Below, piece by piece: positions 24,864 to 34,668 of a stretch of 64,000 nt of DNA. The stretch is from Gillisia sp. UBA3175 (GTDB lineage Bacteria; Bacteroidota; Bacteroidia; Flavobacteriales; Flavobacteriaceae). The position numbers were made by a program, and so were the translations under genes. Positions within the stretch are counted from its first letter, which is position 1, and the number at the start of each line of letters is the position of its first letter. The notes under the pieces were generated by a model, which saw only the letters and a list, made by a program, of their open reading frames with translations, did not search any database and was not told the origin of the DNA. The stretch spans positions 907,229 through 971,228 of the forward strand of contig DEXV01000003.1 of assembly GCA_002364325.1 (NCBI GenBank), read 5' to 3'.

Positions 24864-27791
24864 ATGAAGATTCCCCAGTTTTATTCAATATTATTTCTTC
24901 TTTTCATTTGTGCTCTTCAAACTTCTAATGCTCAAAATAATAATCCGCTTATTTCGAAAGATTTCAAAGAGCAAAAGATTTGGGTAGATAGCATTTACAA
25001 TTCCATGAGCCTTCAAGAAAAGGTTGGGCAATTATTTATGGTAGATGTTTTTTCTAATAAAGGAAAAAGAGAAATAGATAAGATTCGGGAAATGATTACC
25101 GAACAGCATATTGGTGGAATTATTTTCTCCAAGGGTGGTCCTCTGCAACAAGCTACTTTAAATAACGAATTTCAGGAGCTTGCAAAAACACCACTTTTAA
25201 TTGGTATGGACGCAGAATGGGGTCTTGCCATGAGGCTTGACTCAACCTTTGCATTGCCATGGAATATGACCATGGGAGCTATTCAAGATCTTAAATTAAT
25301 TGAAGAAGCCGGAGCCGCTATTTCTCGTAATTCCAAACGATTAGGTGTTCATATAAATTTTGCTCCAGTGGTAGATATCAATACTAATCCGGACAATCCA
25401 ATAATTGGTAATCGCTCTTTTGGTGAAGAAAAGATAAATGTCACTTTAAAGGCGGTTTCTTTCATGAGAGGTATGCATAAGGAAGGAATTCTTTCCAGTG
25501 CTAAGCATTTCCCAGGACATGGAGATACCAAACGAGATTCTCATAAATTCCTACCCATAATTAACTTTTTAAAAGGAAGGCTAGACAGTGTAGAATTTTA
25601 TCCTTTCAAAAAACTTATTGAGGAAGGGGTTTCCAGTATTATGATAGCTCATTTAAATGTACCAAGTTTAGAAGTTCAGGAAAACGTGCCCTCTTCATTA
25701 TCCAAAAGCATAGTTACAGATCTACTGAAAAAGGAACTCAAATTCAACGGACTTGTATTTACGGATGCTTTGAATATGAAAGGAGCTTCCAATTATAAAA
25801 ATCCGGGGGAGATTGATCTGGCTGCATTCATGGCAGGTAATGATATTCTATTGATGTCTGAGGATGTTAAGAAAGCTACAATAAAGATCTTGGATGCATA
25901 TAATGATGGGACTATCACCGAAGAGCGTTTAGCACATTCGGTTAGAAAGATATTATTTACGAAATATAAGGCTGGATTAAATCATTATAAACCTGTTGAG
26001 AAAGATTATTTAATAGATGAACTTAATACTGTTAAGGATAAGGTTCTTTATGATAAACTAATAGAAAATGCGATCACTATCATAAAAAATGATGTTGGGA
26101 TCATGCCTCTTAAAGAATTGGATACTAAAAGAATTGCCTACGTAAATTTTGGTGATGACGATGGTGCTCCTTTCTATTATCAACTTGCAAAATATGCAAA
26201 AGTAGATTGGGTTAAAGGGCATACCTTAAAAGAATTACTGGATAAATTAAAGGATTACAATCAAGTAATTATAGGATATCACAAATCGAATGCTTCACCG
26301 TGGGCAAAATATGCCTTTGATAAGACAGAACTAACTTGGATCCATGAAATAGCTCGAAATAATAGTACAATCCTAAATGTTTTCACCATACCCTATGCGC
26401 TCAGAGACCTTAATTCCAGTAGCAATTTGGAAGGAATTGTTGTGAGTTATCAAAATTCTAAGGCAGCTCAGGAGAAATCGGCTCAGATTATTTTTGGTGC
26501 TTTGGATGCCAAAGGAAGATTACCGGTAAGCATAAGTGAAGAATTTCCGGTAGGAACAGGTTATTACACCAAGAGCATCGATAGATTATCTTATGGCTAT
26601 CCGGAAGCAGTTGGAATGAATTCGTATAAGCTTCAGAAAATAGATTCCTTAATTAATCGTGCTATAGATGAAGGAATGACGCCGGGAGTTCAGTTGGTAA
26701 TTGCAAGAAAAGGAAAAGTGATCTTTCAAAGGAATGCTGGATATCACACTTATGATAAAAATATAAAAGTAACAGATTCCTCTTTATATGATCTAGCATC
26801 ATTAACTAAGATCTTGGCTAGTTTGCCAATGATCATGGAGTTGGAAGAGGCTGGAGAACTTAAATTTAGTTCTAAATTGGGGGATCTCATGCCAATATTT
26901 AAAGGATCGAACAAGCAAAATATCAAGTTACAGGATATGCTTATGCATTATGCCCGACTAACGCCTTGGATCCCTTTTTACATCACTACACTAGATAGAC
27001 AAACAAAACAAAGATCTAAGGACTATTATAGAGAAGAGCCTGCTATAGGTTTTAATTTAAGAGTTGCAGATAAAATGTATATGAGAGATGATATTGGAGA
27101 CACCATCTTGAAAATTATAAGAGATAGCAAATTGGAACCAAAATTGGCTTATAAATACAGTGATCTTCCTTTCTATATCATGAAATATTTTATAGAAGAT
27201 CATTATAATGAATCTCTAAGTACGCTAACAAAGGATCACTTTTATAATCCTTTAGGTGCAAGCACTATAACTTTTACGCCTTTAGATTATGTAGATTCTC
27301 ATAGAATTGTTCCTACCGAAGAAGATAAACTATGGAGAAATCAGGAAGTTCTAGGGTATGTACATGATCAAGGCGCTGCGATGCAAGGTGGAATTGGTGG
27401 TCATGCAGGATTATTTAGCAATGCTATAGATGTTGCCAAAATCATGCAACTGTATCTTAATGGAGGAACCTACGGAGGAAAACGGTATTTTAAACAAGAG
27501 ACGCTGGACAAATTTAACACCTGTTATTATTGTGAACAAAATGTAAGGAGAGGCGTTGGATTCGACAAACCACAATTAGGATCTTCCGGTCCAACTTGTG
27601 GCTGTGTATCTCTATCAAGTTTTGGCCATACCGGATTTACAGGAACTTTAGCATGGGCCGATCCCGATAAAGAAATAGTTTATATCTTTCTATCTAATAG
27701 AACTTATCCAGATGTAAATAACAGAAAGTTGATAAGAGAAGATATTCGAGAGAAGATACAAAGTGTGATTTACGAATCTATAGATTTTTAA
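24864..27791 (+). CDS. GH3 beta-N-acetylhexosaminidase fused to serine beta-lactamase-type hydrolase
   Basis: 975 residues with a signal peptide. The N-terminal half is a glycoside hydrolase family 3 domain: AKHFPGHGDTKRDSH (the NagZ-like KHFPGHG loop with its catalytic His) and the nucleophile Asp301 in LVFTDALNMKGA, followed by a GH3 C-terminal-like domain to ~570. The last ~390 residues form a beta-lactamase/class C PBP-like domain with SLTK (Ser646, Lys649), a YSD second motif and FGHTGFTG as the third. It probably recycles or trims peptidoglycan in the periplasm: the GH3 part would remove GlcNAc, and the serine hydrolase part could act as a D-Ala carboxypeptidase or esterase (inference). 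It is in an operon with the preceding small gene and bshA. Confidence 0.9.
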   Translation: MKIPQFYSILFLLFICALQTSNAQNNNPLISKDFKEQKIWVDSIYNSMSLQEKVGQLFMVDVFSNKGKREIDKIREMITEQHIGGIIFSKGGPLQQATLNNEFQELAKTPLLIGMDAEWGLAMRLDSTFALPWNMTMGAIQDLKLIEEAGAAISRNSKRLGVHINFAPVVDINTNPDNPIIGNRSFGEEKINVTLKAVSFMRGMHKEGILSSAKHFPGHGDTKRDSHKFLPIINFLKGRLDSVEFYPFKKLIEEGVSSIMIAHLNVPSLEVQENVPSSLSKSIVTDLLKKELKFNGLVFTDALNMKGASNYKNPGEIDLAAFMAGNDILLMSEDVKKATIKILDAYNDGTITEERLAHSVRKILFTKYKAGLNHYKPVEKDYLIDELNTVKDKVLYDKLIENAITIIKNDVGIMPLKELDTKRIAYVNFGDDDGAPFYYQLAKYAKVDWVKGHTLKELLDKLKDYNQVIIGYHKSNASPWAKYAFDKTELTWIHEIARNNSTILNVFTIPYALRDLNSSSNLEGIVVSYQNSKAAQEKSAQIIFGALDAKGRLPVSISEEFPVGTGYYTKSIDRLSYGYPEAVGMNSYKLQKIDSLINRAIDEGMTPGVQLVIARKGKVIFQRNAGYHTYDKNIKVTDSSLYDLASLTKILASLPMIMELEEAGELKFSSKLGDLMPIFKGSNKQNIKLQDMLMHYARLTPWIPFYITTLDRQTKQRSKDYYREEPAIGFNLRVADKMYMRDDIGDTILKIIRDSKLEPKLAYKYSDLPFYIMKYFIEDHYNESLSTLTKDHFYNPLGASTITFTPLDYVDSHRIVPTEEDKLWRNQEVLGYVHDQGAAMQGGIGGHAGLFSNAIDVAKIMQLYLNGGTYGGKRYFKQETLDKFNTCYYCEQNVRRGVGFDKPQLGSSGPTCGCVSLSSFGHTGFTGTLAWADPDKEIVYIFLSNRTYPDVNNRKLIREDIREKIQSVIYESIDF

Positions 27792-27794
27792 TTT

Positions 27795-28946
27795 ATGAAA
27801 ATAGGTATTGTTTGTTATCCAACATTTGGTGGAAGTGGTGTGGTTGCGACTGAATTGGGAATGGAACTTTCTAAAAGAGGCCATGAGATCCATTTTATAA
27901 CATATAAACAGCCTGTTAGATTAGAACAACTTACAGGAAATATAAAATTTCATGAGGTTACGGTGCCAGAATATCCTTTATTTCACTTTCAACCATACGA
28001 ATTAGCGCTAAGCAGTAAATTAGTGAATATGGTAAAACTTCATGAAATAGAAGTCTTACATGTACACTATGCCATTCCCCATGCTTATGCGGGATATATG
28101 GCAAAAAAGATATTAGAAGAAGAAGGGATCTACATTCCTATGGTCACCACACTTCACGGAACAGATATTACTTTAGTTGGTAGTCATCCATTCTATAAAC
28201 CAGCAGTTACCTTTAGCATAAATAATAGTGACGTAGTGACTTCGGTTTCACAATCATTAAAAGATGATACTTTAAATCTGTTCAAAATTAGAAAAGAGAT
28301 AGAAGTAGTTCCAAACTTTATTGATGTTTCAAAATTTAAAACCGGATTTACAGATTGTCAACGTTCTTTAATGGCAGAAGAAGATGAGAAGATTATTTCT
28401 CATGTGAGTAACTTTAGAGCGGTAAAGCGCATTACGGATGTTATTAAGATATATTACAACATTCAGAAAACCATAAAGTCTAAATTGATCATGGTTGGGG
28501 AAGGACCAGAAAAGGAACTTGCAGAAGCCTTGGTTCAAGAGCTGGGCATTCAAAATAATGTGATCTTTCTAGGACAAAGTAATGAAGTAGACAAGATCCT
28601 GTGTTTCTCTGACCTATTCCTGCTTCCTTCAGAAAAAGAAAGTTTTGGATTAGCTGCTTTAGAAGCTATGGTGAATGGAGTGCCAGTAATATCTAGCAAT
28701 AGCGGTGGTTTGCCAGAAGTTAATATTCATGGATATTCCGGTTATTTAAGCAATGTGGGGGATGTAGATGAAATGACAGAAAACGGAATTAAGATCCTTG
28801 AAAATGAAACCACACTTGCGAAATTCAAATTAAATGCTCGAGAACAGGCCAAAAATTTCGATCTACATAAGATAGTACCTATCTACGAAGCTTTGTATGA
28901 AAAAGCGATCCTAGAAATTGAAAAGGAAAAAGAAAAGGCTGAATAG
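27795..28946 (+). CDS. bshA: N-acetyl-alpha-D-glucosaminyl L-malate synthase BshA
   Basis: 383 residues, GT4-family glycosyltransferase with the BshA N-terminal signature (CYPTFGGSGVVATELG), HVHYAIPHAYAG, TTLHGTDITLVGSHP and the C-terminal nucleotide-sugar site PSEKESFGLAALEAM. It couples UDP-GlcNAc and L-malate in the first step of bacillithiol synthesis. BshB and BshC are not in the window. It starts 3 bp after the GH3 fusion, and its stop codon lies within the terminator hairpin. Confidence 0.94.
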   Translation: MKIGIVCYPTFGGSGVVATELGMELSKRGHEIHFITYKQPVRLEQLTGNIKFHEVTVPEYPLFHFQPYELALSSKLVNMVKLHEIEVLHVHYAIPHAYAGYMAKKILEEEGIYIPMVTTLHGTDITLVGSHPFYKPAVTFSINNSDVVTSVSQSLKDDTLNLFKIRKEIEVVPNFIDVSKFKTGFTDCQRSLMAEEDEKIISHVSNFRAVKRITDVIKIYYNIQKTIKSKLIMVGEGPEKELAEALVQELGIQNNVIFLGQSNEVDKILCFSDLFLLPSEKESFGLAALEAMVNGVPVISSNSGGLPEVNIHGYSGYLSNVGDVDEMTENGIKILENETTLAKFKLNAREQAKNFDLHKIVPIYEALYEKAILEIEKEKEKAE

Positions 28947-28969
28947 AATTTTACTTCTTTTCAGCCTTT
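28934..28969. terminator. Bidirectional rho-independent terminator
   Basis: A perfect 10 bp stem, AAAGGCTGAA (28934-28943) against TTCAGCCTTT (28960-28969), with a 16 nt loop. The left arm covers the last codons of bshA. It separates bshA from the convergent outer-membrane protein. The A/T-rich arm ends give short U tracts in both directions. Confidence 0.65.
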
Positions 28970-28990
28970 GCAAATAACTTAATTTGAGTT

Positions 28991-29500
28991 CTAGAATTGA
29001 TATCTAACCCCTAGAGCTATATCTGGAGAAAAATCATCTATTCTGTTGTTATCATCATTATGAAAACCAAATTCAGGTCTAAAATCTAGTGAGATCAATA
29101 GCGGAAAATCAAAATTATATTCAATTCCTATGTCTCCAGCAAGAAATACGAAAGTTTCATCATAGTATCTTTCATCATCATTTCTGTAATCATCTTTTGC
29201 AGAAATACTTCCTACACCACCACCAGCACCAAGGTACCAGTTAAAACCACCTTCAATATTCCAAACCCATTGGTATAATCCAGCTAACTTAAAAGAATCG
29301 TATCTACTTCTATCATTTCTCCACCCTAGATCTAATTCTAATCTGTTATTATCACCTAAAGCTCTTTGGTAAGAAACTTCGGCACCATAACCATTTCCTC
29401 CTCCAAAACGCAATCCTAGTGCATTTTCTGAAATTGTTTGAGCTTGGGTTGCTGCAGTAGCTCCAAAAGCAAAAATTGCAATCAAAATTAATTTTTTCAT
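28991..29500 (-). CDS. Small outer-membrane beta-barrel-like protein
   Basis: 169 residues from the preferred ATG at 29500, which begins a clean signal peptide (KKLILIAIFAFGATAATQAQ). The longer frame to 29530 would start inside the -7 promoter element, so it is rejected. The mature part has alternating hydrophobic strands (RLELDLGWRN, YQWVWNIEGGFNWYLGAGGG) and ends in an aromatic ALGVRYQF, typical of small eight-stranded barrels. No specific function is recognised. It stands alone between a terminator and its own promoter. Confidence 0.75.
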   Translation of the reverse strand: MKKLILIAIFAFGATAATQAQTISENALGLRFGGGNGYGAEVSYQRALGDNNRLELDLGWRNDRSRYDSFKLAGLYQWVWNIEGGFNWYLGAGGGVGSISAKDDYRNDDERYYDETFVFLAGDIGIEYNFDFPLLISLDFRPEFGFHNDDNNRIDDFSPDIALGVRYQF

Positions 29501-29527
29501 GTCCTGATATATTTTAGTTTGTTTCAG

Positions 29528-29561
29528 CAAATTTAAACGTTAAAATTACACGTAAAGCCAA
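29528..29561 (-). promoter_or_regulatory. Promoter for the small outer-membrane protein gene
   Basis: On the minus strand TTG (29561-29559), a 23 bp spacer and TAAATTTG (29535-29528) match the Bacteroidota consensus, with the -7 box 27 bp ahead of the ATG at 29500. This decides between the two possible starts. Confidence 0.5.
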
Positions 29562-29586
29562 TGTATTGTTAATAATCACTAAAGCC

Positions 29587-29613
29587 TTGTTAACTCAATC
29601 TGCAATAAATTTG
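29587..29613 (+). promoter_or_regulatory. Promoter for the FAD/Fe-S dehydrogenase
   Basis: TTG (29587-29589), 16 bp, TAAATTTG (29606-29613), ending 16 bp before the ATG at 29630. The spacing is slightly short but both boxes are exact. Confidence 0.5.
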
Positions 29614-29629
29614 TAATTTTATTCCAGTT

Positions 29630-32539
29630 ATGAAAGAAAATTTATCAAATCTTGGCAAACAATTAGAAGGGGACCTTTTAGTAGACGATCTGCACAAAAG
29701 TATATATGCCACAGATGCATCGGTTTATCGCGAAATTCCACTCGCGGTTTGTTATCCAAAGTCCAATAAGGATATTAAAACTCTAATTGAATTTGCCACG
29801 CAAAATAACATTGGATTAATTCCAAGAACTGCAGGAACTTCTTTAGCAGGACAATGTGTAGGAAGCGGAATTGTGGTAGATGTTTCAAAACATTTCAACA
29901 AAATCTTGGCTATTAATCCTGAAAAGCGAACTGCTGTGGTACAACCCGGAGTAATTCGTGACGATCTAAATAGGTTATTAAAAGAACATGGACTCTTTTT
30001 TGGTCCAAATACTTCCACCTCAAATAGGTGTATGATAGGAGGTATGGTTGGTAATAATTCCAGCGGAACCACTTCTATTAAATATGGAACTACCAGAGAT
30101 AAGACCCTTCAGCTAAAAACTATTCTAAGTGATGGGAGTGAGGCTGTATTCAGTGCAATTTCTTCAGATATATTTAATACTGCTAAGAATGGCAATTCAT
30201 TTTCGTCAAAAATATATGATCGCCTTTATAAATTATTAGGTTCCGAAGAAGTACAGCAAGAAATAAAAAATGAGTTTCCTCTGGAAACTATTCATCGTAG
30301 AAATACGGGATATGCGGTTGATAGTTTGATTTCAACAACGGTTTTTTCTGAAAGTAAAAAGCATTTCAATTTATGTGAATTACTTTCTGGAAGCGAAGGA
30401 ACTCTTGCCTTTACCACAGAGATCACAATTCAACTGGACGAATTGCCACCAAAATTTAGCGCAATGGTTGCAGCACATTTCACCAGTATCGAAAAATGTA
30501 TGCTTGCAGTAGAACCGTCTATGAGAAGTGATCTTTACACTTGTGAGATGATGGACAAGGTAATTCTTGATTGTACTAACCAAAATTTAAAATATAAGGA
30601 GAATCGTTTTTTTATTGAAGGAGATCCTAAAGCCATATTAATGTTGGAATTAAGGTCTCACTCTCAAGCTGATCTTAATGAACAAGTTCATGGTTTATTA
30701 AATATTCTTGAAGCAACAGAGCTCGCCTATTCTTTACCTGTTCTTTTAGACGAGCAAATTGAATTGGCTTTAGAGTTAAGAAAAGCTGGACTCGGACTTT
30801 TAGGAAACATCATTGGCGATAAAAAAGCGGTTGCCTGCATAGAGGATACTGCAGTAGCGCTGCCAGATCTCGCCAATTATATTCAAGAATTTACCCAGAT
30901 CATGGCGAAATATGATCAAGAGGCGGTGTATTATGCTCATGCGGGAGCTGGAGAGATCCATTTAAGGCCAATTCTTAATTTAAAGAAACAAGAAGATGTT
31001 GTTCTTTTTAGAAAAATAACAGAAGAGGTTGCTGTCTTAGTTAAAAAATATCGTGGTTCTATGAGTGGAGAGCATGGTGATGGTAGGCTTCGTGGAGAAT
31101 TTATAAAGCAGATGGTTGGAGAGAATAATTATAGGATCATGGAAGAGGTGAAAACTATTTTTGATCCAAATAATATTTTTAATCCGGGGAAAATTATAGA
31201 TACCGCCCCTATGGATACTTCCTTGAGATACGAGATAGATAGAAAAGAACCTGAGATAAAGACCCTTATGGATTTTTCTGATTCTGAAGGGATCCTACGT
31301 CTTGCAGAAAAATGCAATGGAAGCGGAGATTGCAGAAAATCTGTTGAAGCCGGCGGTACCATGTGTCCAAGTTATAGGGCTACCAAAAATGAAAAAGATA
31401 CTACTCGCGCTAGAGCAAATGCATTAAGAGAGTTTCTAACAAATTCAGAAAAACCTAATAAGTTTCAACATGAAGAGCTTAAAGAGGTTTTCGATCTTTG
31501 TATAAGTTGTAAGGGATGCAAGAGTGAATGTCCTTCTAATGTAGATGTGGCAGCGCTTAAGGCCGAATTTCAATATCAGTATCAAAAAAGCAATGGGAAA
31601 TCTCTAAGGAGTAAAGCCTTTGCTAATAATTCTAGGATGAATGGACTGGCCTCCAAAATTACTGGATTTTCGAATTTCCTGTTTTCGAATACGCTAACTG
31701 CTGGGCTTGCCAAGAGTATAATGGGTGTAGCTTCAGAAAGAAGTTTACCAAAACTTTCAAAGATCACATTATGGGAATATTATAAAAAGAATCAGAGAAC
31801 ATTAGAAGCTCCTATTAAAACTGTTTATCTCTTTAAGGATGAATTCACCGATTATCTAGATGCCGAAGTTGGCATTGATGCATTGGTATTGCTCGAAAAA
31901 TTGAACTATCAAGTTAAGATGATTAACAATCCGGAAAGTGGCAGAAGTTATATCTCCAAAGGATTTCTGGAAGAAGCAAAAGAGGTTGCTAATGAGAATA
32001 TCCAACTATTTTTTGAACTGATCTCTGAGGATACTCCACTTTTAGGAATAGAACCTTCAGCGATTCTAGGCTTTAGAGATGAATATCTTCGTTTAGCTAA
32101 TGATCAGAAAAAAGCTCAAGACTTGTCAAGAAATTGTTTCCTGATCGAAGAATTCCTGAAAAAGGAGATTGCCTTAGGAAATATAACTTCTAATTCTTTT
32201 ACTTCAGAAATAAAAGAGATCAAGATACATACACACTGCCACCAAAAAGCACTTTCTAATTCTGCGGTAACTTTTGACGTGCTTAATTTTCCAAAGAATT
32301 ATAAGGTGACCATTATAGCTTCAGGATGCTGCGGAATGGCAGGTTCTTTTGGGTATGAAAAAGAGCATTACCAAATTAGTATGAATATTGGTGAGCAAAG
32401 TTTGTTTCCAGCCATTCGAAAAAGTGCTCCCACAACATTGATCTCTGCAAATGGCACAAGTTGCAGACATCAGATCTTTGATGGCACCAATAGAATTGCG
32501 CAACATCCGGTAAGTATCTTAAAAGAAGCATTGCTCTAA
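29630..32539 (+). CDS. FAD-linked oxidase fused to Fe-S/CCG domains (D-lactate or glycolate dehydrogenase type)
   Basis: 969 residues. The N-terminus is a PCMH-type FAD domain (YPKSNKDIKTLIEFA, PRTAGTSLAGQCVGSG, GGMVGNNSSGTTSIKYG), followed by the FAD-linked oxidase C-terminal domain (SGEHGDGRLRGEF). A ferredoxin-like domain with CNGSGDCRKS and CISCKGCKSECP follows, and finally CCG-type modules with CHQKAL and CCGMAGSFGYEKEHY. This is a GlcD-GlcF / Dld-II-like fusion oxidising a 2-hydroxyacid and passing electrons to the quinone pool or another carrier. Substrate is not determinable. It is a single-gene unit with its own promoter. Confidence 0.9.
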   Translation: MKENLSNLGKQLEGDLLVDDLHKSIYATDASVYREIPLAVCYPKSNKDIKTLIEFATQNNIGLIPRTAGTSLAGQCVGSGIVVDVSKHFNKILAINPEKRTAVVQPGVIRDDLNRLLKEHGLFFGPNTSTSNRCMIGGMVGNNSSGTTSIKYGTTRDKTLQLKTILSDGSEAVFSAISSDIFNTAKNGNSFSSKIYDRLYKLLGSEEVQQEIKNEFPLETIHRRNTGYAVDSLISTTVFSESKKHFNLCELLSGSEGTLAFTTEITIQLDELPPKFSAMVAAHFTSIEKCMLAVEPSMRSDLYTCEMMDKVILDCTNQNLKYKENRFFIEGDPKAILMLELRSHSQADLNEQVHGLLNILEATELAYSLPVLLDEQIELALELRKAGLGLLGNIIGDKKAVACIEDTAVALPDLANYIQEFTQIMAKYDQEAVYYAHAGAGEIHLRPILNLKKQEDVVLFRKITEEVAVLVKKYRGSMSGEHGDGRLRGEFIKQMVGENNYRIMEEVKTIFDPNNIFNPGKIIDTAPMDTSLRYEIDRKEPEIKTLMDFSDSEGILRLAEKCNGSGDCRKSVEAGGTMCPSYRATKNEKDTTRARANALREFLTNSEKPNKFQHEELKEVFDLCISCKGCKSECPSNVDVAALKAEFQYQYQKSNGKSLRSKAFANNSRMNGLASKITGFSNFLFSNTLTAGLAKSIMGVASERSLPKLSKITLWEYYKKNQRTLEAPIKTVYLFKDEFTDYLDAEVGIDALVLLEKLNYQVKMINNPESGRSYISKGFLEEAKEVANENIQLFFELISEDTPLLGIEPSAILGFRDEYLRLANDQKKAQDLSRNCFLIEEFLKKEIALGNITSNSFTSEIKEIKIHTHCHQKALSNSAVTFDVLNFPKNYKVTIIASGCCGMAGSFGYEKEHYQISMNIGEQSLFPAIRKSAPTTLISANGTSCRHQIFDGTNRIAQHPVSILKEALL

Positions 32540-32648
32540 TTCGTTTAATTATTACTGCTAATAAAACATAGTAATTTAAGAATTTATAATTTCTTTATAT
32601 TTATCAACTTAAAAACTTCTATTTTATCTTATTTATGAGTTCAATATA

Positions 32649-34655
32649 ATGGAGAATAGGATTATGAATGACAGCCTAAACACTTCGGATGTTTCAAAAC
32701 TTAGCGTGAAGGAATTGCAGCAAGAATTACTGGATGCAAAACAGGAAATCGAGAATTTAAAGAACACTTCAGATAATTATAAATCTTTAAAGAGAAATAT
32801 TTATTCAGAATTTGAGGAAGATATACATATCTATAAAGAAATGTTTTATACTTCCCCTATTTTAAAGGCTGTTTTAATTGGGCCCAATTTTATTGTGAAA
32901 TCTGCGAACCCAGCAATACTTCAATTTTTAGGAAAAGATGAAGGATTGATCGGGAAACCCTATTTGAAAGAAGTTCCAGAGTTGGAGGAACAGGGATTAG
33001 GAAATTTGTTAAGGGAAGTCTACAAAACTGGTATTCCTTATAGCGCAATTGAAATGCCGGTATATCTCAATATAAATAACCAATTAGTATTATCATATTA
33101 TGATTTTGTATATCAAGCTCATAGAAATATAGATGGTGATATTTGTGGAGTTGTTATTATGGTTACTGATGTTAGCTCCAGAGTAAAATTAAATGAAGAA
33201 CTTAAAATAAGTAATCATCGTTTTCAAGAATTAATCTTTTCTTCTCCAGGCTTAATAGCAGTTTTAACCGGTAAGGATTTTATTATAGAAATAGCAAACG
33301 ATGCTATTATAGATATTTGGGGGAAAGGCCCCGATGTAATTGGAAAACCTATTTTCAAAGTTTTACCCGAGATTTTAGAGCAAGGGATGGACAAAAAATT
33401 TGAAGAAGTTTTTAATTCAGGGAAACCTTTGGTAGCTCAAGAATTCCCAATTATGCATGAACGCGACGGTAAACTGGTGGAGGGTTATTTTGATTTTATT
33501 TATCAGCCTCAAAAAGATATTAATGGAAAAATCATAGGTGTTGCAGTAATTGCCAATGAAGTTTCGAAAACGGCAAAATTAAATCAGAAAATAAGGGAAA
33601 GCGAATTAAAATTTAGACAATTAGCAAATCTTATTCCAGACAAGATTTCCAATGCCGATGAAAATTTAAATACCTTTTATTACAATCAAAGTTGGCTGGA
33701 CTATAGCGGACTAACTTTGGATTATTTATTAGAAAATGGCTGGACCGAATTGGTGCATCCAGATGATGTAGAAACCATTACTAGAATTGCTGAAGATGCT
33801 TTAAGGACTAAGTCCGACGTTGAAATGGAACTTAGATTTAAAGATAAAAATGGAGATTATAAATGGCATTTAAGCAGAGCAACAGCTGTTAGAGACGAAA
33901 ATGGTGATTTTCAGTCTTGGGTTAGTGCTACTACTCAAATTCATAAAATAAAAGAAGAGGAAAAACGCAAGGAAGAATTTTTGAAAATGGTAAGCCATGA
34001 GCTTAAAACCCCTGTAACTTCTATTAGAGGTTATACGCAGCTCTTGCTAAGTATGATTAAGGAAAATGAAGCTATTAAAAGTTCAAATATCCCTTTAGAA
34101 TCTTCTCTTAGAAGAATAGACAATCAAATAAATAGATTAATTAGATTAATTTCTGAAATGTTAGACCTTTCCAGAATAGAAGATAATCAGTTAGTATTAC
34201 AAAAGTCTAAATTCAATATAAATGATTTAGTAGAGCATACTGTTCAAGATATTAAAATATCCAATCCAAATTCAGATGTTAAAATTGAACATAAATTTAA
34301 GACCAGTATCTTTGCCGATAAAGAAAGAATAGAACAAGTATTAGTGAACTTTATAACAAATGCTATTAAATATTCTCCCAATTCTAAAAATATTGATATA
34401 AAAATATTCCAAGAAGTAGAGGGTAAAGTATCGGTTTCCATTAGAGATTTTGGAATTGGAATTACTAAGGCACATATAAAAAAGATCTTTACTCGCTTTT
34501 ATAGAGTAGATGGGAAAAACGAAGAAACCTACTCTGGTTTTGGAATAGGCTTGTTTTTGGTTAATGAGATTATTGAAAGGCATGAAGGGACAATAAAAGT
34601 AAACAGTAAGAAAGGTAATGGTTCTGAGTTTATTTTTACATTAAATACAATTTAG
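32649..34655 (+). CDS. Three-PAS sensor histidine kinase
   Basis: 668 residues with no transmembrane helix. A short coiled coil (residues ~15-60) is followed by two related PAS domains (about 65-180 and 186-305; both have KPxxKxxPE and FDFxYQ), a PAS_3-fold domain (about 315-435, NQSWLDYSGL and LVHPDDVE), a HisKA dimer with SHELKTP (His450), and a HATPase domain (NFITNAIKYSP, DFGIGI, GFGIGLFLV). It autophosphorylates and probably hands the phosphate to the receiver encoded 13 bp downstream. The two repeated N-terminal PAS domains probably arose by tandem duplication. Signal unknown; cytoplasmic sensing is suggested. Confidence 0.93.
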   Translation: MENRIMNDSLNTSDVSKLSVKELQQELLDAKQEIENLKNTSDNYKSLKRNIYSEFEEDIHIYKEMFYTSPILKAVLIGPNFIVKSANPAILQFLGKDEGLIGKPYLKEVPELEEQGLGNLLREVYKTGIPYSAIEMPVYLNINNQLVLSYYDFVYQAHRNIDGDICGVVIMVTDVSSRVKLNEELKISNHRFQELIFSSPGLIAVLTGKDFIIEIANDAIIDIWGKGPDVIGKPIFKVLPEILEQGMDKKFEEVFNSGKPLVAQEFPIMHERDGKLVEGYFDFIYQPQKDINGKIIGVAVIANEVSKTAKLNQKIRESELKFRQLANLIPDKISNADENLNTFYYNQSWLDYSGLTLDYLLENGWTELVHPDDVETITRIAEDALRTKSDVEMELRFKDKNGDYKWHLSRATAVRDENGDFQSWVSATTQIHKIKEEEKRKEEFLKMVSHELKTPVTSIRGYTQLLLSMIKENEAIKSSNIPLESSLRRIDNQINRLIRLISEMLDLSRIEDNQLVLQKSKFNINDLVEHTVQDIKISNPNSDVKIEHKFKTSIFADKERIEQVLVNFITNAIKYSPNSKNIDIKIFQEVEGKVSVSIRDFGIGITKAHIKKIFTRFYRVDGKNEETYSGFGIGLFLVNEIIERHEGTIKVNSKKGNGSEFIFTLNTI

Positions 34656-34668
34656 GTTAAAATTTAAA

